Virus record (IMG/VR): IMGVR_UViG_3300031565_000014
Span: 1-64,000 of that record
Strand: one strand, 5' to 3'
Source of the DNA: a virus
DNA length: 64,000 nt
The notes beneath the pieces were generated by a model, which ran no database searches, was not told the DNA's origin, and was given only the letters and a program-made list of their open reading frames with translations. Position numbers and translations under genes: made by a program. This document shows positions 7,543 to 13,849 of the stretch, piece after piece. The first letter of the stretch is position 1, and the number at the start of each line of letters is the position of its first letter.

Positions 7543-7852
7543 GTTTTTTTCTAATCTCATCTACGTCTACTTCAGTATCTTGCATTAAATTTTGTTCTTC
7601 AGCAGACTTCTCTATAAGACCTATAAGATAAGATAGTGTAGCTATAGGTTGGTATTTCTTTAATGTAAGATTTAAAACGCCAGATGACTCAGTTTTTCCA
7701 AGATCTTTAATAAGTTCTTCTTGTTCTTCTTTAGTTAGTTCTTCAAATAATATTAAATAACTTGCTAATATTTCTTTATGCACGTTTAAACCTATTTTTA
7801 CAAGAGGAGCTGCGTCTTTTTTAAATGCTTTTACTGTTATAATCTCTGCCAT
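7529..7852 (-). CDS. hypothetical protein on the minus strand inside the plus-strand block
   Basis: 107 residues, Met start at 7852, helical, with an E-E-L-T-K-E-E-Q-E-E-L centre and an acidic C-terminus. No + strand frame competes in 7,543-7,860, which supports the minus gene. It overlaps the end of the upstream + gene by 14 bases, and its start lies 20 bases from the start of the divergent next gene. Such lone opposite-strand genes in phages are often separately controlled; no repressor-type HTH is visible. Family not recognised. Confidence 0.6.
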   Translation of the reverse strand: MAEIITVKAFKKDAAPLVKIGLNVHKEILASYLILFEELTKEEQEELIKDLGKTESSGVLNLTLKKYQPIATLSYLIGLIEKSAEEQNLMQDTEVDVDEIRKKLNVS

Positions 7853-7872
7853 AAAGTAAATTTAAACAAAAA

Positions 7873-8406
7873 ATGATAGATATTGATAATATAGAGAAAA
7901 AACTTTATAATAAAATTACTAAAACTAATTGGGAGATAATATTAGATCCTTGGTTTAATACAAGAGAATTGCGTAATATTTTATCGTATTTATACGATGA
8001 ATATAAAAAAGGTATTATGTTTGAGCCTTTTGTTAACGACATTTTTAAATCTTTTGAACAATGTAATTATAATGATTTAAAGTGTATACTTATACTAGAT
8101 GATATTAATATTAGTAGTATTACTAACTTAGATAAAGGGACCTTAATTATATCACCTGAGCTAACAAGAATAGTAAACACTCCAGGATCACATATGAAAG
8201 GTTGGTCTAACTTTATTAAAAGTTTACTTAGGCAATTAGACAATACTCCCGGATTATTTTATGTATTTCAGGGAGAAAGATCTGCTAGATATTTTAATTT
8301 AGTAGAACATGACTTTAACCATGTATATAAAGTCAGCAATATTAACCAAGAGTTAATTGATAAAATTAATAATATAATAATTTATAAAAATGATAAAATT
8401 AGATAA
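7873..8406 (+). CDS. uracil-DNA glycosylase-like protein without catalytic motifs
   Basis: 177 residues. The order of elements follows family 1 UDG: F-E-P-F-V-N-D-I-F-K-S-F (50-61), N-D-L-K-C-I-L-I-L-D-D (67-77), S-P-E-L-T (94-98), G-S-H-M-K-G-W-S-N-F-I (105-115), then F-Y-V-F-Q-G-E-R-S-A-R (129-139). The catalytic water-activating motif G-Q-D-P-Y-H is replaced around 75-80 by L-D-D-I-N-I, and the H-P-S-P-x-S loop is absent. The segment between them is shorter than in active enzymes, which are about 220-230 residues. It is probably catalytically dead and may act as a structural or inhibitory paralogue. Fold call by motif reading. Confidence 0.55.
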   Translation: MIDIDNIEKKLYNKITKTNWEIILDPWFNTRELRNILSYLYDEYKKGIMFEPFVNDIFKSFEQCNYNDLKCILILDDINISSITNLDKGTLIISPELTRIVNTPGSHMKGWSNFIKSLLRQLDNTPGLFYVFQGERSARYFNLVEHDFNHVYKVSNINQELIDKINNIIIYKNDKIR

Positions 8407-8641
8407 TAAATTTCATTTAGAAAATGATGCTAATCAATGGATATTACATTTTCAAGAAGAGGGTGAATTAAATCCTAAAACAGGTAAAAATACTATAAGA
8501 ACTAATGTCTGGTATTCCGGAACTATAAAGAATTGCCTTAATAGATATATTACAGAAGCTGTTAAACCTTCTAAAGATGTTAAAGAACTTATTAAAAATA
8601 TTAGTAATTTAGAAAAAATTATTAATAATATTAAACTTTAA
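8390..8641 (+). CDS. small conserved phage-type hypothetical protein
   Basis: 83 residues overlapping the previous gene by 17 bases. The pattern F-H-L-E-N-D-A-N-Q-W-I-L ... K-T-G-K-N-T, then a helical C-terminus with I-S-N-L-E-K-I-I-N-N-I, resembles small uncharacterised proteins common in phages and mobile elements. Function unknown. It is the last gene before a 300-base non-coding patch. Confidence 0.6.
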   Translation: MIKLDNKFHLENDANQWILHFQEEGELNPKTGKNTIRTNVWYSGTIKNCLNRYITEAVKPSKDVKELIKNISNLEKIINNIKL

Positions 8642-8782
8642 GCATTGATTATTACTGCTAACGGTTTGGCATATAAGATTAGGGGAAATTGGCTAACAGT
8701 TTTGATGAGAGGTTGCAAACTCTATTCATTAACACCTTCAGATGGTGACACAACAGCCCCTATTTTTTATCATGAGTACTTC

Positions 8783-8843
8783 TATACCCGATAAGGCATA
8801 AAATGAGTATAAAAGCCATCATTATACCCGAAAAGGTATAATA
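8783..8843. repeat. two hairpin-forming direct repeats, 40-base period
   Basis: TATACC-CGATAA-GGCATA at 8783-8800 and TATACC-CGAAAA-GGTATA at 8823-8840. Each copy is an inverted repeat around a 6-base loop; the first has one stem mismatch. The second can extend outward through ATT/AAT. Spacing of four helical turns would suit protein-binding sites or iterons. Confidence 0.55.
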
Positions 8844-8872
8844 ACGATGGGATAAACCAACATTACTTACAA

Positions 8873-8900
8873 CGCCAAAACAAAAGCCGTTTTAATGGCG
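8873..8900. repeat. 28-base hairpin repeat, copy 1
   Basis: CGCCA-AAAC ... GTTTT-AA-TGGCG forms an imperfect stem-loop. A diverged copy lies at 9161-9188, so the two flank the small gene at 8942-9148. There is no T-run, so a simple terminator is unlikely. Confidence 0.6.
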
Positions 8901-8941
8901 TATACACGATGTTGTAAACTGTGCGGATTATTAACTAAAAA

Positions 8942-9148
8942 ATGATGAAGATGGATAAAATAACTGATTATAAAATAAGAATAGGTGATAAATTAGATTA
9001 CGTTGAATACGGAAGCAAAGAGCGATTACCTGTAAAAGTGGTTAATATACTATTTGATGGCTTTGTATTCTTGATTGAATTTAAACACGAAAATGACAGA
9101 GCGAGTGGTGTAACTCAATACCCTGATAAATTAAAGCAAAGGTTGTAG
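8942..9148 (+). CDS. small hypothetical protein between two hairpin repeats
   Basis: 68 residues, starting with ATGATGAAG; a second ATG one codon later is equally possible. Beta-rich with alternating charged residues, and no family recognised. Codon choice is more mixed than in flanking genes, in line with the different composition of this patch. It lies between the two copies of a 28-base hairpin repeat, as a gene cassette would. Confidence 0.55.
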   Translation: MMKMDKITDYKIRIGDKLDYVEYGSKERLPVKVVNILFDGFVFLIEFKHENDRASGVTQYPDKLKQRL

Positions 9149-9160
9149 CATTGTTTATAA

Positions 9161-9188
9161 CTCCAAAACAAAAGGCGTTTTAATTCCT
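9161..9188. repeat. 28-base hairpin repeat, copy 2 (diverged)
   Basis: Shares the core CCAAAACAAAAG(G)CGTTTTAAT with the copy at 8873-8900, about 22 of 28 positions. Outer stem bases have changed, so the hairpin is weaker here. The 120 bases from here to the next gene are AT-rich, with three TATTTGAT words that may hold a promoter. Confidence 0.55.
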
Positions 9189-9309
9189 ATTTGATAAACA
9201 AACACAAAATTAACAATTAAACACTAACACAGTAGGTAAACATTGACTTAGCTTATTTGATGGCTATTTGATTTATACATTGTTACCCACTTTTAAAATT
9301 ACGGATAAA

Positions 9310-9516
9310 ATGAAAATAATTATTGAAAAAAACCAAAATGAAAGCCAAACACCAATAGTAACAATAGATACTAAAACTTGCTTTTACCCGTACGCCATTA
9401 GAAACGCCATTGAATTAGCTTTGGAACTTGATGGGTATGATAAAGAAACAATAAGAGAAGTGTTTGGAATAATGCCTGACGTTGAATGTAAAGCAGAAAG
9501 CGAGTTCATTGCATAA
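9310..9516 (+). CDS. small hypothetical protein
   Basis: 68 residues from the ATG at 9310; an in-frame TTG at 9268 is less likely. A beta-strand start (M-K-I-I-I-E-K) is followed by T-P-I-V-T-I-D-T and a helical second half with acidic end. Not recognised. It lies in the patch of altered composition with no overlap to its neighbours, unlike the tightly packed genes elsewhere. Confidence 0.55.
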   Translation: MKIIIEKNQNESQTPIVTIDTKTCFYPYAIRNAIELALELDGYDKETIREVFGIMPDVECKAESEFIA

Positions 9517-9532
9517 TAAAAATATAAGTTTT

Positions 9533-9593
9533 AAAAGGTGCTCTGTATGGGTGGAGCCTGAGTTAAATGACAGCAGTAAGTTCGCAGCCTTTT
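9533..9593 (+). ncRNA. candidate structured RNA element upstream of the 167-residue gene
   Basis: AAAAGG (9533-9538) pairs with CCTTTT (9588-9593), enclosing a hairpin GCTCT/GGAGC (9540-9544 with 9553-9557), a second short hairpin CTG/CAG (9558-9560 with 9571-9573) and a single-stranded stretch CAGTAAGTTCG. This three-way-junction layout, 17 bases before a gene start and locally G+C rich, resembles a cis-acting leader or small RNA. No known riboswitch consensus is recognised. Confidence 0.4.
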
Positions 9594-9610
9594 ATTAAAT
9601 AAAAAGAACT

Positions 9611-10114
9611 ATGAAAAAAGAATTAATTGAAGCGTATAAAAATGGATTTATAGAGGGTTCTGTATCTGCTAAAATGAATATGAATCACGATGTCGAAGGA
9701 ATGGCTGAAAGTTATGTTTATTCAGTCCTCCAAAAAGCAAAAGATGAAAACAAACAAAAGTTTTTAAATCTTGTAGATGGTAAAGATGAAACATTCTTTT
9801 CGGATTTACGGGATAGTCCCCAACAAGGCGGTAAAACCTCAGAGTTGGAACAACCTAAAGACGTTGAAGAGTTAGTGCAAAAAATCTATGATAAATGGAA
9901 TCATAAGTGGAGAGAATCTGCAATATCAGCAGAGGAATCAATCAAAGAAGCTATAAAAGATGCCCTAAACTTAGCCAATCAAAGAAGTGTTTTGGATGAA
10001 TATTTCTACACGGATTTAATGAAGCTAATCAATGAACATTGTAAGAATGGATTAAGCAAACCTGACTTAGTGTCAAAAATGAAGTATGCAACTCAATCGT
10101 GTGTTATGAGCTAA
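9611..10114 (+). CDS. hypothetical helical protein of the accessory patch
   Basis: 167 residues, highly charged and mostly helical, with a G-F-I-E-G-S-V-S-A-K-M segment near the start, a Q-Q-G-G-K-T-S linker near residue 75 (too degenerate to be a Walker A), and a C-terminal helix pair. It resembles loosely conserved accessory proteins of Bacteroidota phages, without a named family. It follows the candidate structured RNA. Confidence 0.6.
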   Translation: MKKELIEAYKNGFIEGSVSAKMNMNHDVEGMAESYVYSVLQKAKDENKQKFLNLVDGKDETFFSDLRDSPQQGGKTSELEQPKDVEELVQKIYDKWNHKWRESAISAEESIKEAIKDALNLANQRSVLDEYFYTDLMKLINEHCKNGLSKPDLVSKMKYATQSCVMS

Positions 10115-10146
10115 ATGGATGCAAAACAAACTAAACAAATAAACCA

Positions 10147-10278
10147 ATGAGAAATAAATTAATTAACGCTAAGATTCACAAAGTAAGAAAGAGAATCAAA
10201 TCAAAAAAGAAACGTAAACTTTGGAGGGTTAAATACTTAAACTCTTTTAGAGATTTTTATAGTAAATCATGGGAGTAA
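10147..10278 (+). CDS. very basic 43-residue peptide
   Basis: ATG at 10147, TAA at 10276-10278. The peptide is dominated by Lys/Arg in its first 30 residues (R-K-R-I-K-S-K-K-K-R-K) and ends with aromatic residues. Its leader contains AACTAAACAAATAAAC, repeated almost exactly before the next gene at about 10,280-10,294, which supports translation. It may bind nucleic acid; no family recognised. Confidence 0.5.
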   Translation: MRNKLINAKIHKVRKRIKSKKKRKLWRVKYLNSFRDFYSKSWE

Positions 10279-10296
10279 AAACTAAACAAATAAACT

Positions 10297-10509
10297 ATGG
10301 CCGACATCAGCAAATGCTTAGATGCAAAAGACTGTAAATTAAAACATTTCTGTTATAGATATACAGCAGAAGATGGAATATTCCAATCGTGGTCTAATAT
10401 GGCGGATTGGTCTAAATCAGGTAAAACCTGTCACAATAGAATAAAAAGAGAATGCCCTATGTGTGGACAAACAAAAGTACATAAAATGGGATGTCAATTA
10501 AATAAATAA
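10297..10509 (+). CDS. Cys-rich small zinc-binding protein
   Basis: 70 residues with C8, C13, C19 in the first part and T-C-H ... R-E-C-P-M-C-G ... G-C at the end, so one or two zinc sites are likely. W-S-N-M-A-D-W-S lies in the middle. Similar tiny Cys-rich proteins occur in Bacteroidota phages; role unknown. Last gene of the accessory patch, preceded by the repeated AAATAAAC leader. Confidence 0.6.
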   Translation: MADISKCLDAKDCKLKHFCYRYTAEDGIFQSWSNMADWSKSGKTCHNRIKRECPMCGQTKVHKMGCQLNK

Positions 10510-10513
10510 AACT

Positions 10514-10825
10514 ATGGATAAAACAACATTAGAAAAAATAATAAGAAAAAAAGCTGAGCAAAGGTTCATTAAAGAAGAAAAAGAATTAACTGGTTTCTTA
10601 TATAATCATCCTTTAGCAAAAGTGTTGAAAGTAGGAGAAAGTTATTTAATAGCTTCTAGACAAAATAGTATATTTACTGAATTTAGTTTAAAAGATAAAG
10701 AGTTTTTTAGCAATTATGCAGAAGAAAAAGAAAAATTAATTAAAAAATATGAACAATTAGAGTATGATCAATTACTTAATAAGCTTGACGATATAAAGTA
10801 TATCTTTAACTATTCTAATGAATAG
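10514..10825 (+). CDS. hypothetical charged helical protein
   Basis: 103 residues, Lys/Glu-rich with coiled-coil character in the last 40 residues, no membrane segment. Its stop is immediately adjacent to the stop of the convergent minus-strand lysis cassette (10,826). The low G+C codon use is back to that of the main phage genes. Not recognised. Confidence 0.6.
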   Translation: MDKTTLEKIIRKKAEQRFIKEEKELTGFLYNHPLAKVLKVGESYLIASRQNSIFTEFSLKDKEFFSNYAEEKEKLIKKYEQLEYDQLLNKLDDIKYIFNYSNE

Positions 10826-11272
10826 TTATTTAACTATAGCATACATTATTAATCCGCCTAAACAGACGCTTGCTACTCCTATACCTATCTTGAACCAAGT
10901 TTTTTGAACTTCTACTTTATTTAAACGTAAGTTAAGCTTTTTAACATCAGCAGTTAAACCGGTTATTATACTTTTTTGATTATTAATTATAACACCATCT
11001 TGTTCTATTTGATAATTTTTAATAATTATCATTGAATCAAGTGTGCATATTTTATTTTCAGCAATAGTATATAATATCTCTAGTTCATTAGCTCTAACAA
11101 GCTTTGTAGAAATTTTTTGAAGTTCAGGTATATTATAGCTTACTGATGTTAAACTATCCGGAATATTACCAATTTGCTCGTATGATACTGTCGAGAATGA
11201 CAGGGTCATTAGTGTTGTTAATATAAACATAAATGGTTTTATACTTATATTTAACTTTAGTTTTTTGTTCAT
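10826..11272 (-). CDS. spanin-like outer partner, signal peptide and C-terminal membrane helix
   Basis: 148 residues. Hydrophobic N-terminal segment (about 12-29, a signal peptide or anchor, without a lipobox Cys), a predicted coiled coil around 85-125 (I-I-N-N-Q-K-S-I-I-T-G-L-T-A-D-V-K-K-L-N-L-R-L), and a C-terminal transmembrane helix (about 128-147). It begins inside the preceding minus gene in another frame, overlapping by 107 bases. That is the nested layout of Rz/Rz1 pairs, though the topology differs from classic Rz1 lipoproteins. Together with the holin-like gene upstream it forms a probable lysis cassette. Confidence 0.55.
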   Translation of the reverse strand: MNKKLKLNISIKPFMFILTTLMTLSFSTVSYEQIGNIPDSLTSVSYNIPELQKISTKLVRANELEILYTIAENKICTLDSMIIIKNYQIEQDGVIINNQKSIITGLTADVKKLNLRLNKVEVQKTWFKIGIGVASVCLGGLIMYAIVK

Positions 11273-11474
11273 CTAATGAAATTAATGTTAATTCAAGTTT
11301 TTTTAATTCTGTAATAGCACTATCACGTTGTTGTTCAGCTTTGTTAATATTTTCTAAATAAGGTTTTGGATCAAATAATTTAATAGGTTCTTTATTCCTC
11401 ATTAAAATAACAGTAATGATCAACACTGCTATAATAGTAAGTAAAATTGTTAATATAATGTTATTTTTCTTCAT
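11166..11474 (-). CDS. i-spanin-like membrane coiled-coil protein
   Basis: 102 residues from the ATG at 11472-11474 (an upstream in-frame codon is possible). One N-terminal transmembrane helix (I-I-L-T-I-L-L-T-I-I-A-V-L-I-I-T), then a coiled-coil-like segment with Q-Q-R-D-S-A-I-T-E-L-K-K-L-E. A single inner-membrane anchor plus periplasmic coil is the build of Rz-type spanins. It overlaps the holin-like gene by 14 bases and contains the start of the next gene. Confidence 0.55.
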   Translation of the reverse strand: MKKNNIILTILLTIIAVLIITVILMRNKEPIKLFDPKPYLENINKAEQQRDSAITELKKLELTLISLDEQKTKVKYKYKTIYVYINNTNDPVILDSIIRANW

Positions 11475-11712
11475 TAATATTAGAGTTTTTAGAAAAATGT
11501 CTAACAACAGATGCTCCTAACATTGCTCCTGAGTAAAACCACATAGAATCAAGAATAGTAGGGTTAACGTCATAAAAATGTAGTCCTTCTAATATAGAGC
11601 CTATTGCAGCTAATAAGCCTACTAATATACCCATAAATTTCTTAGAAGATACTTTATTGTCAACTTTAAATTCAGTAAATAGGTCTTTTATAAATTTAGA
11701 AAATTTAGACAT
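11461..11712 (-). CDS. holin-like protein
   Basis: 83 residues with a basic cytoplasmic N-terminus (F-K-V-D-N-K-V-S-S-K-K) and two hydrophobic stretches (about 27-45 and 57-70), ending with charged residues. Size, topology and the spanin-like genes behind it fit a class II holin that sets the time of lysis. No sequence family can be named from eye. First gene of the minus-strand lysis island; it diverges from the DnaA-C-like gene across 41 bases. Confidence 0.6.
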   Translation of the reverse strand: MSKFSKFIKDLFTEFKVDNKVSSKKFMGILVGLLAAIGSILEGLHFYDVNPTILDSMWFYSGAMLGASVVRHFSKNSNINEEK

Positions 11713-11728
11713 GAGTTAAATATTAAGG

Positions 11729-11746
11729 TTATATACCAATATATAA
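11729..11746. promoter_or_regulatory. divergent control region with an 18-base palindrome
   Basis: TTATAT-ACCAAT-ATATAA is a perfect inverted repeat in the 41 bases between the divergent holin-like gene (minus) and the DnaA-C-like gene (plus). It could be an operator or a shared AT-rich promoter core. No separate -33 element is clear. Confidence 0.35.
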
Positions 11747-11753
11747 AATATAG

Positions 11754-12239
11754 ATGGAAATAGAAAATAATAATAAAAGTATTATTGTAGATAAGTTATC
11801 TACAAATTTCAAAAGAGACTTAGAAAACACTCTTGGTTTTCAATGTATTGTTAATGTTTTTATATTAGATTATAAATTATTATCAATTGATGTACTATAT
11901 AATATAGTTTCAGATCTACTTATTGAACAATGGGGTAATTCCGCCAAGTTTAAAAATCATAAAATTAGTTTAAATTATAAAATGCATAAAACTAGCAAAA
12001 TTGAAATAGTAGCTTACAGGCAGTTATTTTGTTATATAAGTAAAAAATATTTAAAAATAAATTCAGACGGAGTTATTTCTAATAAAATTGGTCAAGATAG
12101 GAGTTTAGTTTGGTCCTCTATTGGTAAAGTAGAAGACATGATTTCTATAGGTGACTCACTTTATATGAATATCTATCAAGATATACTTGACAAAATGAAA
12201 AAATATTCAAAAACAACAAATTATGAAAAAACTGTATGA
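11754..12239 (+). CDS. DnaA domain IV-like DNA-binding protein
   Basis: 161 residues. Residues about 85-130 (A-Y-R-Q-L-F-C-Y-I-S-K-K-Y ... N-K-I-G-Q-D-R-S-L-V-W-S-S-I-G-K-V) follow the DnaA C-terminal domain: R-Q helix, then I-G, D-R-S-x-V and a final helix, the part that reads DnaA boxes (there D-H-S-T-V). No AAA+ domain is present. As the first gene of the replication block it is probably an origin-binding or initiation protein. Assignment from motif pattern; moderate certainty. Confidence 0.6.
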   Translation: MEIENNNKSIIVDKLSTNFKRDLENTLGFQCIVNVFILDYKLLSIDVLYNIVSDLLIEQWGNSAKFKNHKISLNYKMHKTSKIEIVAYRQLFCYISKKYLKINSDGVISNKIGQDRSLVWSSIGKVEDMISIGDSLYMNIYQDILDKMKKYSKTTNYEKTV

Positions 12240-12798
12240 CATACTTAACAAAAAAAAATTAACTCCTGATGAATATTACGTATTATGGAGTATAGAACAC
12301 TCTCAAGAATGCTCTTTAACTAATGTTGAGGAATTAAAAATTAAACTTATTAACAATAAGATGCTAATAAATGATAAAGTTATACCTAGTATATCTGAAG
12401 TTATTAATAGATTAGATCTTATGCTTAGTGATGATCCGGCTAAAAGAATGAGTCTTACAACAAATTATTCAGAAAAAGTTGTAGAATATCAGGATATGTG
12501 GCCAAAAGGTAAAGTTGGTGTTCACAATAGAAGATTATGGAATAGTTCTAAAAATCTAGAAGCTGCTTTTAAATGGTTTTTTAATAATTATAATTTTGAT
12601 TGGGAAATAGTTTTACAAGCCACTAAATTATATCTAAACCAAGAAGAAGATATAAGCTACCCTTTTACAAGAACATCAAAATATTTTATTAGGAAAACTG
12701 ATCCTGGGATGAGTTCTCAGAGTGATTTAGCAGACTATTGTGAGTTAATTTTAAATGGTGGAATAGACGAAGAAGAAGAGGTAAAACACTTCGTGTAA
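12223..12798 (+). CDS. hypothetical replication-block protein
   Basis: 191 residues, overlapping the DnaA-C-like gene by 17 bases. The N-terminal 85 residues look like a small helical (winged-helix-like) domain; the C-terminal part has W-N-S-S-K-N-L-E-A-A-F-K-W-F-F and ends in an acidic tail. Position directly before the DnaB-like helicase suggests a helicase loader or primosome component, as in other phages, but no family signature is visible. Confidence 0.55.
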   Translation: MKKLYDILNKKKLTPDEYYVLWSIEHSQECSLTNVEELKIKLINNKMLINDKVIPSISEVINRLDLMLSDDPAKRMSLTTNYSEKVVEYQDMWPKGKVGVHNRRLWNSSKNLEAAFKWFFNNYNFDWEIVLQATKLYLNQEEDISYPFTRTSKYFIRKTDPGMSSQSDLADYCELILNGGIDEEEEVKHFV

Positions 12799-12800
12799 TA

Positions 12801-12833
12801 TTTGATAAATTCATCTATTTTACTTAAATTTAC
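12801..12833 (+). promoter_or_regulatory. Bacteroidota-type promoter candidate for the replication operon
   Basis: TTTG at 12801-12804 and TAAATTTAC at 12825-12833, 20 bases apart, match the Bacteroidota -33 TTTG / -7 TAnnTTTGY arrangement with one mismatch. It lies in the 70-base gap before the DnaB-like gene, the widest gap in this block. Confidence 0.5.
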
Positions 12834-12868
12834 ATAAGTAAAAAAAACCAACAAATACAATCAAATAT

Positions 12869-13849
12869 ATGTCGAAATGGAAAAGTAACTTTGATGGTTA
12901 CAGGGAAGCTGTTGCTTATATTGCAGGTAGGCATAAAGGGGAAATAACAAGTTTTGAGCTTCCTTGGCCTTCATTAAATGACGCTTTAGTTGGAGGATTT
13001 GAGTGGCATACTACTAATATTATAGGAGCTAGACCTGGTACAGGAAAAACATTATTTAAAGATCAACTTATAAGAGAGGGTTTTATTAAAAATAAAGATC
13101 CTTTTAATGTACTTGAATTTCAACTTGAAATGCCTGCAAGAACTATGGCTATGAGGGAATTTAGTAATTTAATAGGTCTTAGTTATAAACAATTGTGTTC
13201 AGCTAGTAATGATGTTTATGCTCCTAATATAACTGCTCAAGATTTTGAAAAGTGTAAAGCTGTAATGAACCGTGAAATTCATCCACCACATCATATTGTA
13301 GAAGACGCTCCTACAGTAGATGAATTAGAAAAAACAGTAGAAGAATATATGGAGCAATATTCAGGAAAAGATAGTAGTGGTAGATTACAGTATACAAATA
13401 CTATTGTAACATTAGATCACACTATTCTTGTGAGATATGGTAAAGAAGGTAGAACAGAAATGTTATATAGGTTAGGGGAAACTTTAACTAAATTAAAAAA
13501 GAAATTTCCAATATGTTTTATAATAGTTAGTCAGCTTAATAGAGAAGTTGATCAACTATTGAGGTGCGAGCCAGGTAAAGCAGGTAACTATATTAAGGAT
13601 TCAGATATATTCGGTGCAGATGCTATGCTACAGCATGCTGACACATTAATAGCCTTAGACAGACCTGCTAAACGTAACTTAAACCCATATGGACCCAATA
13701 GATACATAATAGACAACAAAGACATGATATTTTTATTTTTATTAAAAAATAGAGCAGGTGATACAGGTCTAATGCATTTTATGGCAAAATATGAAACAAT
13801 GGAGATGGTTGAGAGCGCTGAACCACAAATAAAACAAAAAAATAAATGA
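12869..13849 (+). CDS. DnaB-like replicative helicase (ATPase domain only)
   Basis: 326 residues, SF4 RecA-like core. Walker A G-A-R-P-G-T-G-K-T at 53-61; Walker B-like I-V-T-L-D-H around 175; I-I-V-S-Q-L-N-R-E motif near 218; then G-A-D-A-M-L-Q-H-A-D and the arginine-finger region L-L-K-N-R-A-G-D near 295. Bacterial DnaB is about 470 residues with an N-terminal primase-binding domain; that domain is missing here. It would unwind the fork as a ring and work with the Toprim primase encoded 2 kb downstream. Its stop overlaps the next start as ATGA. Confidence 0.85.
   Translation: MSKWKSNFDGYREAVAYIAGRHKGEITSFELPWPSLNDALVGGFEWHTTNIIGARPGTGKTLFKDQLIREGFIKNKDPFNVLEFQLEMPARTMAMREFSNLIGLSYKQLCSASNDVYAPNITAQDFEKCKAVMNREIHPPHHIVEDAPTVDELEKTVEEYMEQYSGKDSSGRLQYTNTIVTLDHTILVRYGKEGRTEMLYRLGETLTKLKKKFPICFIIVSQLNREVDQLLRCEPGKAGNYIKDSDIFGADAMLQHADTLIALDRPAKRNLNPYGPNRYIIDNKDMIFLFLLKNRAGDTGLMHFMAKYETMEMVESAEPQIKQKNK

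Larger units (their letters stand above)
8642..8941 (+). other. non-coding patch with repeats and hairpins
   Basis: 300 bases without a gene, visibly richer in G+C than the flanks. It contains two copies of GCTAAC(G/A)GTTT about 36 bases apart near 8,656-8,696, two hairpin repeats of TATACCCGAwAAGG at 8783-8803 and 8823-8843 (40-base period), and a longer hairpin at 8873-8900. No promoter consensus or open frame is convincing. The look is that of an intergenic repeat element from a Bacteroidota genome. Confidence 0.5.

Noticed and set aside
8650-8700. Integron attC-like site (GCTAAC / GTTAGC words)
   Set aside because: The two words are direct, not inverted, and no integrase is present.
8873-8900. 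Intrinsic terminator
   Set aside because: Hairpin has bulges and no T-run on either side.
9838-9860. G-G-K-T in the 167-residue protein as a P-loop
   Set aside because: Lacks the preceding hydrophobic strand and GxxxxGK[S/T] spacing.
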